In this document: positions 16,639 through 23,085 of the stretch, piece by piece
Numbering within the stretch: the first letter of the stretch is position 1
Layout of the letters: each line of letters starts with the position of its first letter
From: Bacillaceae bacterium
GTDB lineage: Bacteria; Bacillota; Bacilli; JACDOE01
Length of the DNA stretch: 64,000 bases
Direction: 5' to 3'
Assembly (NCBI GenBank): GCA_017656255.1
Contig: JACDOE010000006.1
Location: 62,001 to 126,000, forward strand
The notes under the pieces: model-generated
Database searches by the model: none
What the model saw: only the letters and a program-made list of their open reading frames with translations
Told to the model about the DNA's origin: nothing
Position numbers and translations under genes: made by a program

Positions 16639-16845
16639 ATGCCATTTGTTCACCCCGATGTTCGTGTCAAACGTTTTGTCGGTTATCTGGAAGCTGCATT
16701 AAGTCGTCCTTTGTCTGGAAATGAAAAAAAGAGCCTGGAATGGTTGGCCCATACGGCTTCCTGGGAAACGTGTGATCTTTTTGAAGCCCTTTTCAAGGAG
16801 TTGGCCAATAAAAAACTGCGGCGACCTTTTCACATTGAGGATTAA
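16639..16845 (+). CDS. Small hypothetical protein
   Basis: A 68-residue protein with a helical, mixed-charge composition (LSGNEKKSLEWLAHTASWET). A GGAGAGAGG site precedes the ATG, and it follows the ArpU-like gene by 14 bp, so it is probably in the same operon. No family recognised. Confidence 0.55.
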   Translation: MPFVHPDVRVKRFVGYLEAALSRPLSGNEKKSLEWLAHTASWETCDLFEALFKELANKKLRRPFHIED

Positions 16846-16897
16846 ACCCATCCGTTACCCCCTTCAATTTATATAGATCAGGGCCTGGTGGACAGGC

Positions 16898-16941
16898 CCC
16901 AGTGCAGAGCAAATAAGATGACTTGTTTCTTCTGCACTGGG
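16898..16941 (+). promoter_or_regulatory. Leader hairpin of the exonuclease gene
   Basis: CCCAGTGCAGA and TCTGCACTGGG form an 11-bp stem with a 22-nt loop, ending 6 bp before the AAAGGAGGTGA of the next gene. A smaller stem (GGGCCTG/CAGGCCC) lies at 16881-16899. There is no T run, so an effect on translation or mRNA stability is more likely than termination. Confidence 0.5.
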
Positions 16942-16956
16942 AGAAAGGAGGTGAAA

Positions 16957-18114
16957 ATGTTGGCCAAAAAACAAGGGGTACTGGTTGCTCAGGAGAGGGA
17001 TCCTTATCAATGTTCGGTTGCCTTTTCTGTGAGAAACAATGTATCGAATACGATTGTTTCCCTCAAATCTATCATATCGCAGCTGGAAAAGAAGAAAGGA
17101 AACATGCCGGTTCATTCTATTGAAATTTGTGATGACCGTTTAACGGTTAAATTGGGTAGAAAAGAGGCTGAACCGGTAAAACACCCATCATCATTAAAGG
17201 AAAAGTTACTTTTGATTGATGGCTCAAATATGTTGAGTGTCAGTTATTATGCTACAGCTGCTAAAGAAACAGGAAATCTGTTTAAAACCAGTTCCGGAAA
17301 ATTTACAAACGCTGTTTTTACCATGACACGAAAACTCCTGCATTTAATACATGAATATGAACCGACCCATCTTGCGATTGCATGGGATGTAAGCCGAACG
17401 ACATTCCGTCGTGACCTATATCCGGAGTATAAGGCCCACAGAAAAGAGACGGATCCGGCTCTTAAAGAACAGTTTGGAACGGCACAAAGCTTGTTTGAAA
17501 AGATGAACATCTCTCAGTTCATGATGGCAGGATATGAAGCAGATGATCTGATTGGAACAATTGCACGAAAATGGTGGCGGAAGAATAGTGGGACGTGCTA
17601 TATCGTTTCAAACGATAAAGACTTATACCAACTTTTAAATCCACAAACGGCTCTGATTATACAACGTAAAGGGAAGGAAGAGATCGTTACCTATAATTCA
17701 TTTCGAGAACGGTACAATATTCTCCCTCGGCGTTGGGTTGATGTTAAAGCGTTACTCGGTGATCCCAGTGACAATATTCCCGGTGTTAAGGGAGTGGGAG
17801 AAAAAGCTGCAGTTCCTCTCATACAACATTTTGATAGCTTAGAAAACCTTTATGACAACCTCGCATCCTTAGAGGAAGGCCGGTTCAAACGTTACATGAA
17901 TTCGTTGCAACAAGGTGAAAAGTGGGCAAGGTTAAGCAAAAAACTGGCTACCATCAACACGAAGGTTCCATTAAATATTGATTTGGATTCATTAAAAATT
18001 GAGATCGATAAACAATCTATGATCGAGGAATTTGAAATGCTGGAATTTCGCTCTCTGCTTAAAGAGATTCGGTCCGGGAAATTCCGAAGGAAAACCGGGA
18101 TGGTTATCAATTAA
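16957..18114 (+). CDS. 5'-3' exonuclease (DNA polymerase I N-domain/FEN type)
   Basis: A 385-residue protein. After about 85 unassigned residues comes a FEN nuclease core: LLLIDGSNMLSVSYY, AWDVSRTTFRRDLYPEYKAHR, GYEADDLIGTIA, YIVSNDKDLYQL, and the helix-hairpin-helix region LLGDPSDNIPGVKGVGEKAA. It should remove flaps or degrade 5' ends of DNA and suggests the element encodes part of its own replication or recombination. No polymerase domain is attached. The ATG at 16957 follows a full AAAGGAGGTGA; the frame opens earlier at 16888 in a hairpin region. Confidence 0.85.
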   Translation: MLAKKQGVLVAQERDPYQCSVAFSVRNNVSNTIVSLKSIISQLEKKKGNMPVHSIEICDDRLTVKLGRKEAEPVKHPSSLKEKLLLIDGSNMLSVSYYATAAKETGNLFKTSSGKFTNAVFTMTRKLLHLIHEYEPTHLAIAWDVSRTTFRRDLYPEYKAHRKETDPALKEQFGTAQSLFEKMNISQFMMAGYEADDLIGTIARKWWRKNSGTCYIVSNDKDLYQLLNPQTALIIQRKGKEEIVTYNSFRERYNILPRRWVDVKALLGDPSDNIPGVKGVGEKAAVPLIQHFDSLENLYDNLASLEEGRFKRYMNSLQQGEKWARLSKKLATINTKVPLNIDLDSLKIEIDKQSMIEEFEMLEFRSLLKEIRSGKFRRKTGMVIN

Positions 18115-18162
18115 CGTAAATGCCGGTAAAGGAACATCTGTTAATGAAGGAGGTTTAAGAAC

Positions 18163-18327
18163 ATGGAATTGGCATTAAAATGTGATCGTTGTGGAAAGGT
18201 GCATGTGGGTATTATTGCGGAAGAGTGCATGGAATGTGGTGCTTCATTGAGTCTGACTCAACTGGATCCGAACCTGGAAAAAGAAAAAGACCGCCATCAG
18301 GCGATCCAAAAAGAAGGACTGAAATGA
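18163..18327 (+). CDS. Small zinc-ribbon protein
   Basis: A 54-residue protein with CDRCG and CMECG 15 residues apart, a classical one-zinc ribbon, then a charged tail. GAAGGAGGT precedes the ATG. Function unknown. Confidence 0.6.
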   Translation: MELALKCDRCGKVHVGIIAEECMECGASLSLTQLDPNLEKEKDRHQAIQKEGLK

Positions 18328-18401
18328 TTTCAAGTAGGATCATTTTATCACAGTAAACTGATTTACTCAAATACAGAAAGCGAAAAAGGGGAGGAGATTG
18401 A

Positions 18402-18680
18402 ATGGACAAAGGCCTCCTGGAGAATGAACGGTATGATATTGAATTCGACGCCCACGGCCGTATGAAATACCATCCGGATTTTCATCCAAACCATGGTAAA
18501 CCATTTACTGAAGAGGATCTCGAATACCTGTGTACCTTTTACGAGGTAGATAATAAACGATCTCTTTCTTTCGCGATCGGAAAAACAGAACATGTTTGTC
18601 GAACAAAATACTATGAACTCAAGAGAAAAGGCTTGGTGGACTATTATAAGGATCGTTACAAAAGAAAAATGGAAGCCTAA
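18402..18680 (+). CDS. Small DNA-binding-like hypothetical protein
   Basis: A 92-residue protein. The segment GKPFTEEDLEYLCTFYEVDN then SLSFAIGKTEHVCRTKYYEL looks like a Myb/SANT-type or winged-helix fold. Similar small proteins are common in Bacillus phages and conjugative elements, but their role is not known to me. GGGGAGGAG precedes the start. Confidence 0.6.
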   Translation: MDKGLLENERYDIEFDAHGRMKYHPDFHPNHGKPFTEEDLEYLCTFYEVDNKRSLSFAIGKTEHVCRTKYYELKRKGLVDYYKDRYKRKMEA

Positions 18681-18699
18681 CAAGAAGGGAGAACATAGA

Positions 18700-19008
18700 A
18701 TGACAAAACCTGTGCATAAAAATGGTGTCCGATTACATTATGTCGAGGGATTAAAGAAAGCTATTGAAGAGTGTCCGGAAAAAGTCAATGACATGCTCAA
18801 AGCCGTGTGTGAGAGCCCTTTTCAATCGGAAGCAGGTGATTTATGGGTGAGTAAGTCACTGGCATCTGATATACTGCTTGACTTGTTGTTGATGGCCATG
18901 ACTGATCGTGACGAGCCATCAGGGGATTACAGTTATGAAAGACTACAAAAAGAGATCAAAAGTGCTGAAACTAATGGGTATGATGATTTACTTCACATTT
19001 TGTTTTAA
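18700..19008 (+). CDS. Hypothetical protein
   Basis: A 102-residue acidic, helical protein (VEGLKKAIEECPEKVNDMLK and SLASDILLDLLLMAM). GAAGGGAGA precedes the ATG at 18700; the open frame extends upstream into the previous gene without a good start. No family recognised. Confidence 0.55.
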   Translation: MTKPVHKNGVRLHYVEGLKKAIEECPEKVNDMLKAVCESPFQSEAGDLWVSKSLASDILLDLLLMAMTDRDEPSGDYSYERLQKEIKSAETNGYDDLLHILF

Positions 19009-19041
19009 TGCTTTATACACAAAAATGAGGAGGTGAGAGGA

Positions 19042-20250
19042 TTGATTCATCCCGAATTATGCAAAGCTGAGAATACAACATATTGGACCGCAAAAAGAAT
19101 TCAATTTAATTTACTGTTAGTTGAAGTAGCTGCCTGGGATGGATTTATTCCTCTCACTAAAAAGCAATTGGCTGAAGAAATGAATACCACTACTTTACGG
19201 ATAAACAAATTTATCCGGGAATGTCTTGATGAAGGTGTTCTAGCGGAAAAAAGCGGACATTATTTTTTAACTAAATATATTGATTTTACCAAGACAAAAG
19301 GTTATGTCCGTCACTTTGCATTTTTACGCAGCCAGGAATTTATATCTTTACCGGTGCGGGTGCAGCGGTTTATTTTGCATGTTCTCAGCCAAAGAATTTA
19401 CATGCACGACAACATGGTTTTCCGCATAAAATTGGATCGCCTCTACCATCATTTTGATCTTTATCAAAATGAAAAAGTGCTGGATCGTCCCGGTATTTTT
19501 AATTTGTATTCCCGGCAGGATATGATGAAAGTCCTGGATCAGGTTAAAAGGTTCTTCTCTTTTGATATCCGAAAAAATTCCAAGGGGAGGGAGATCTTGA
19601 AACTTACCAATTTCACCGGTGAATTTAAAGATAAAACGGATGATATTATACATAACCGTGGGAAGCATATCTGGGTGTTAACTCAACTCGAAAACCAGGG
19701 ATATACGGCAGATGAGGTTCATGAGAAACACCTGAATGAATTAGTCAGCATCATGGATCATTATGTTCGGGATCTGGGATTTCATGACGCTTCTGTCCTT
19801 TTTAATGAAGCGTTAGATAAAGCAGTGCGCTCAATGCAATTCCATTCTTTGATGGAAGATGAACAGTCATCATTACGAAACTATTTTCTTAAAATCATGC
19901 ATGAAGTAGAGATGGACTATGCAGCACGATTGGCTAATCAGGCTGATCAGCTTCAAACAGAGGAATATCAGAGAACGAAAGCCAATAAAGTTGATCAAAC
20001 CTTATCAGCATTGATTAAACGGTCAATGTCATACATAGCAAAAAAAATTGAGAAGCTGGAAGAAAGGTGGAAAAAGAGATTTGCAAGTCCTGAAGACTAT
20101 TTACGGGATTCTATTGATTTGAAGACACCAGTAATACGCCATATGAGAAGTCTCGCCTTGACGATCTCCAAACATAAAAAAACAGGAGTTCAGAAATCAC
20201 CTCCAGAGAAACCCTTTAAACCTTTTAATTGGCTGGAGGTAGATATTTAA
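19042..20250 (+). CDS. Winged-helix protein, candidate replication initiator
   Basis: A 402-residue basic protein. Residues 20-75 (AWDGFIPLTKKQLAEEMNTT then TLRINKFIRECLDEGVLAEK) form a winged-helix motif of the kind seen in plasmid replication initiators and DnaD-like proteins. The C-terminal half is helical and Lys-rich. The TTG at 19042 lies 8 bases after GAGGAGGTGA; the GTG at 19033 lies inside that site. A 450-bp AT-rich non-coding region with repeats follows, as expected for an origin. The replication role is inference from layout only. Confidence 0.5.
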   Translation: MIHPELCKAENTTYWTAKRIQFNLLLVEVAAWDGFIPLTKKQLAEEMNTTTLRINKFIRECLDEGVLAEKSGHYFLTKYIDFTKTKGYVRHFAFLRSQEFISLPVRVQRFILHVLSQRIYMHDNMVFRIKLDRLYHHFDLYQNEKVLDRPGIFNLYSRQDMMKVLDQVKRFFSFDIRKNSKGREILKLTNFTGEFKDKTDDIIHNRGKHIWVLTQLENQGYTADEVHEKHLNELVSIMDHYVRDLGFHDASVLFNEALDKAVRSMQFHSLMEDEQSSLRNYFLKIMHEVEMDYAARLANQADQLQTEEYQRTKANKVDQTLSALIKRSMSYIAKKIEKLEERWKKRFASPEDYLRDSIDLKTPVIRHMRSLALTISKHKKTGVQKSPPEKPFKPFNWLEVDI

Positions 20251-20262
20251 TAAAATATTTAT

Positions 20263-20302
20263 AACTGGCAGTGGCAAAAACAAAATGCGACTGCTAGTTT
20301 TG
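20263..20302 (+). terminator. Terminator after the initiator-like gene
   Basis: AACTGGCAGT pairs with ACTGCTAGTT (10 bp with one G-U pair), followed by TTTTGC, 12 bp after the stop codon. Confidence 0.65.
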
Positions 20303-20706
20303 CTGCATAAGTTTTGAACGAAAGTCTGTTATATTGAATTTCATCAAAAACTGATCGATGAAACAGAGAAATGGCCATGAAAAAGTGGTAAATTTTTTTC
20401 GTTAAAAATAGAAATTTATTACATTAATTCAATATAAAAGGTTAAAAGTTGCATCGGGTAAATTTTTTTGCCTAAAAAAGTTGTGGATTACTATACGAGA
20501 TATGTGAACAGAAAAAGTGAGTTTTTGGAACACTGGAATTACACTTTTGTAGTATTAAAAGAAGGTTTTTGGATTATTTTTTCAAAAAAAAGTCGAACTT
20601 ACTGCAACAAAGGGAATGGCCGATCATTGTGATTCCTAATGGTTATTGAAAGATGGTAAGAAACAAATGGAAAGATTTAATTTAACATATTGAATCGAAA
20701 ATAATT
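20303..20706. other. AT-rich non-coding region with repeats
   Basis: No gene is visible. GGTAAATTTTTTT occurs twice (about 20389 and 20458). TTGTGGATTA near 20481 differs by one base from a DnaA box. A 36-bp imperfect repeat containing TACACTTTTGTA near 20541 recurs near 21150. The stretch could hold a replication origin. Confidence 0.35.
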
Positions 20707-20759
20707 CGAGAAAATACCGACAAAATACCGATAAAGTAAACTAAATTGTATGATAGTAT
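20707..20759 (+). promoter_or_regulatory. Regulon promoter A: four 11-bp repeats plus extended -10
   Basis: CGAGAAAATAC, CGACAAAATAC, CGATAAAGTAA and a degenerate fourth unit (ACTAAATTGTA) are tandem 11-mers, one per helical turn. They are followed directly by TGATAGTAT, an extended -10 box. The repeats occupy the -35 region. The same layout with the same spacing recurs at 22295 and 30107. Confidence 0.75.
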
Positions 20760-20777
20760 TATAGTATGAACGTAGAA

Positions 20778-20816
20778 TGTCCTCAGCCGATCCCGGCCTG
20801 GGGGCATTTTTATTTT
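20778..20816 (+). terminator. Promoter-proximal terminator A
   Basis: An imperfect GC-rich hairpin (TGTCCTCAGCC against GGCCTGGGGGCA) is followed by TTTTTATTTT. It starts about 20 nt beyond the -10 box and ends before the next ribosome binding site, so most transcripts would stop after about 50 nt. Confidence 0.65.
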
Positions 20817-20835
20817 ATGAAGGGGAGAGAAAAGT

Positions 20836-21063
20836 ATGAAGGTAATCATTTGTTATATGTTGTCCGGAAGATACCGAACAAAAATGAAAGGGACCCTTCA
20901 TTCCTGGAAAGGCGGTGAGATTCGTTTTTATGATGAGGCAAAGCGATTCTATTGTTTGAATCCTGAGAACCTGGTGTGGATCAAACCTGTCACAAATCCT
21001 CGTCCTCAGAAAGAACAGGAAGCAAAGTTGGATCAAATGTCAATCTATGAATTTATTGAGTAA
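20836..21063 (+). CDS. Hypothetical protein behind regulon promoter A
   Basis: A 75-residue protein with a beta-rich start (MKVIICYMLSGRYRTKMKGT) and an acidic C-terminus (MSIYEFIE). GGGGAGAG precedes the ATG. It is the first and perhaps only gene behind the promoter and attenuator at 20707-20816. Family unknown; the controlled expression suggests a regulatory role in the element. Confidence 0.55.
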   Translation: MKVIICYMLSGRYRTKMKGTLHSWKGGEIRFYDEAKRFYCLNPENLVWIKPVTNPRPQKEQEAKLDQMSIYEFIE

Positions 21064-21204
21064 AGAAGGGAGGACATTTTGAACATAAAGCGAGTGCTTA
21101 AATGATGATTGTCGTTTTGCTTTCCAATGGATGTTTTTATACACATTGAATTACGCTTTTGTAAGGTTTAAAGAAGGACCAGGTTCGCAGAATTCAGGTA
21201 TAAG

Positions 21205-21213
21205 TGATATAAT
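21205..21213 (+). promoter_or_regulatory. Extended -10 promoter of the Fic module
   Basis: TGATATAAT, with no clear -35 box, lies 68 bp upstream of the antitoxin-like gene. A leader hairpin (TACCTTTC/GAAAGGTA, 21240-21266) touches the AAGGAGGTG ribosome site. Confidence 0.5.
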
Positions 21214-21280
21214 AAACCTAAATAGACAAGCATAAATAATACCTTTCCGTGTAAAAATGAAAGGTAAGGAGGTGCTTGTC

Positions 21281-21436
21281 GTGGGTGATAAAAAGGAGGA
21301 CAAGAGTATGGCGATGGATCAAAAAAAGGTTCAACCTCCCGTCAACGAAGCAGAACGCAAAAAGATTATTAAAGAAGCACATAAAGAAGGCATGAAAAAA
21401 AATGCAGAAGTATTAAGGATGTTGAGTAAAAATTGA
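21281..21436 (+). CDS. Small antitoxin-like protein upstream of Fic/Doc
   Basis: A 51-residue Lys-rich protein (NEAERKKIIKEAHKEGMKKN) from a GTG that follows AAGGAGGTG; ATG 21308, with its own AGGAGGAC, is an alternative. Its stop overlaps the TTG start of the Fic-domain gene (TTGA), so translation is coupled in the antitoxin-toxin order. I do not recognise a named antitoxin family. Confidence 0.55.
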   Translation: MGDKKEDKSMAMDQKKVQPPVNEAERKKIIKEAHKEGMKKNAEVLRMLSKN

Positions 21437-21831
21437 ATCAGAAATTTATAAAACTGGATCCTGAAGACATACGTATGATCCATAATGATGTTCTGAAGGA
21501 ATATGGAGGATTATCAGGAGAATATGAACCAGGGTTAATTGATTTCATGGCTGAAAAACCTTTTCAGGAAGCTTTCGGTCAAGAATTATACCCTGGTTTA
21601 TTTATGAAAGCAGCTGTTTATCTTCATGGTTTTGCATCTCATCAGTATTTTTGTGATGGGAATAAACGCACCGGGGTTCAATGCATGTGGACTTTTTTGA
21701 GAATTAATGGATATGAATTAACAGCTGAAACAATAGATATATTTGAAACAACTAAAAAAGTGGCCACTAACAAAATGGATCTCGAAGATTTGGCCGAGTG
21801 GATAAAACAAAATAGCCAACCAGTACCATAA
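21433..21831 (+). CDS. Fic/Doc-family protein (toxin-like)
   Basis: A 132-residue death-on-curing-type Fic protein with SHQYFCDGNKRTGVQ. Fic enzymes transfer AMP or phosphate to target proteins; Doc phosphorylates EF-Tu. When aligned on DGNKR, the position of the catalytic His (HxFxDGNKR) is Gln, with His one residue earlier, so activity is uncertain. The small coupled gene in front is the likely antitoxin. A plasmid-addiction role fits the partition genes of this element. Confidence 0.75.
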   Translation: MNQKFIKLDPEDIRMIHNDVLKEYGGLSGEYEPGLIDFMAEKPFQEAFGQELYPGLFMKAAVYLHGFASHQYFCDGNKRTGVQCMWTFLRINGYELTAETIDIFETTKKVATNKMDLEDLAEWIKQNSQPVP

Positions 21832-21836
21832 AATTG

Positions 21837-21869
21837 AGTCCGGTTTTATTTTTTAACCTGGGCTTTTTT
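21837..21869 (+). terminator. Terminator after the Fic gene
   Basis: AGTCCGGTT pairs with AACCTGGGCT (one bulged base), followed by six T. The stem ends resemble those of the attenuators at 22369 and 30177. Confidence 0.75.
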
Positions 21870-21960
21870 ATACCGTGTTCATCAAAAAAAATAAAAGGCA
21901 TAGCCGTGCTTAAATAGAGATAATAATGAGTAATGAGCATTACCTTTGTCTATTATACAG

Positions 21961-22007
21961 AGTGTCATTCCGGAGTTAAAAGACAAGCTTCGGAGTGACA
22001 CTTTTTT
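21961..22007 (+). terminator. Strong hairpin terminator in the leader of the next gene
   Basis: AGTGTCATTCCGGAG pairs with CTTCGGAGTGACACT over 15 positions (two G-U pairs) and is followed by six T. It lies 34 bp before the following start codon, so that gene needs either read-through or a start site I cannot see. Confidence 0.8.
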
Positions 22008-22040
22008 ATTAAATTAGAATTTAATCCAAGGAGGAAAAAC

Positions 22041-22292
22041 ATGAAAGCAAAAGAAGCTCTGCAAAAATTTTTCGAGGAAAAGGATCTGCCATCCCGCACT
22101 TTCACCGTCAAACATAACGGTGAAACACATATTGTTGATAGTGAGTTTTTAAAGGATGTGATAATAAATCATACACCGGCTCATGAACAGGAGCAAATCC
22201 GTGCAATTATTGCAAAAATTGACTTCCAGAACGGGGATATAAATCAATTCCTGGAACACTTGGCTACTGCGTATGTAAAATCGAATTTCTAA
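22041..22292 (+). CDS. Small conserved-looking hypothetical protein
   Basis: An 83-residue acidic protein (MKAKEALQKFFEEKDLPSRT at the start), with CAAGGAGGAAA before the ATG. It lies between two hairpin terminators and is followed immediately by regulon promoter B. No family recognised. Confidence 0.55.
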   Translation: MKAKEALQKFFEEKDLPSRTFTVKHNGETHIVDSEFLKDVIINHTPAHEQEQIRAIIAKIDFQNGDINQFLEHLATAYVKSNF

Positions 22293-22294
22293 CT

Positions 22295-22347
22295 CGAGAA
22301 AATCCCGACAAAATCGCGACAAAAATCCGAAAAAAGTGTGCTATAAT
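22295..22347 (+). promoter_or_regulatory. Regulon promoter B: four 11-bp repeats plus extended -10
   Basis: CGAGAAAATCC, CGACAAAATCG, CGACAAAAATC and CGAAAAAAGTG in tandem, then TGCTATAAT. It is the best-conserved of the three copies and has a perfect extended -10 box. Confidence 0.8.
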
Positions 22348-22368
22348 ATTAAAATAGGTAAATTATGT

Positions 22369-22403
22369 AGTCCAGTCCGATCATCGGGGCTGGGCTATTT
22401 TTT
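22369..22403 (+). terminator. Promoter-proximal terminator B
   Basis: AGTCCAGTCCGAT and the right arm CGGGGCTGGGCT form a strong hairpin followed by ATTTTTT. It starts 22 nt beyond the -10 box. Confidence 0.75.
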
Positions 22404-22509
22404 ATGATTTATTTTAGGGAGGTGGTCAAATTCAATTGGTAAATTCAATATCATAAGCAGGATTTTGGAAAGAAGTGTATAATTTAAACTAATGAAAGGA
22501 ATGATTGAC

Positions 22510-23085
22510 ATGAAGAAATTGATCAGTTCGTTGCTGCTATTAAGTATGCTTTTGATGACAACCACGGCTTTTGCCGACTGGAGTGAAGTCCCAGGGAGTG
22601 ACCAGAGCGAAGGGAATGAAGCAGAAATTATTGAAATAAAAGATGGCGGACAGTTGTTTGATCCAGAGAATGCAAAACCGCCGGAAAAAGCGGATCCCAA
22701 CATGGTGGATATTGAAGTAGATGGATATCTTGTACCTTTTCCTGATGCCTATCCGTACATTGACGAAAACAATCGGACTTTAATCCCGGTGAGATTTGTC
22801 AGTGAAGCGTTGGGAGCCAAAGTTGACTGGGTGCCGGAGACGCGCACAGTATTGATTACCCACAACGATCAACAACTCTCATTAACAATAGGCGACAAAC
22901 AAATTTACTTCTTAAATTCGGATGGTCAAATCATAGATTCCATGGAAATGGATACGGCAGCGATTATTAATGAGGATCGCACTTTTGTCCCGGTACGGTT
23001 TGTCAGTGAAGCCTTGGGAGCAAAGGTGGAATGGGATGCTCAATATCGCGTTGTCTATGTTACAACAGAGGGAGGAAGCCAGTAA
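22510..23085 (+). CDS. Secreted stalk-domain protein (copper amine oxidase N-like)
   Basis: A 191-residue protein with a signal peptide ending near TTAFA and a stalk domain built of two copies of the hallmark (TLIPVRFVSEALGAKVDW and TFVPVRFVSEALGAKVEW). These domains stand on the cell surface and carry protein contacts or wall binding. The ATG at 22510 has AAAGGA upstream. Its stop overlaps the start of the next secreted protein (TAATG). Two other stalk-domain genes in the element (39957, 52499) suggest a shared surface function. Confidence 0.8.
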   Translation: MKKLISSLLLLSMLLMTTTAFADWSEVPGSDQSEGNEAEIIEIKDGGQLFDPENAKPPEKADPNMVDIEVDGYLVPFPDAYPYIDENNRTLIPVRFVSEALGAKVDWVPETRTVLITHNDQQLSLTIGDKQIYFLNSDGQIIDSMEMDTAAIINEDRTFVPVRFVSEALGAKVEWDAQYRVVYVTTEGGSQ

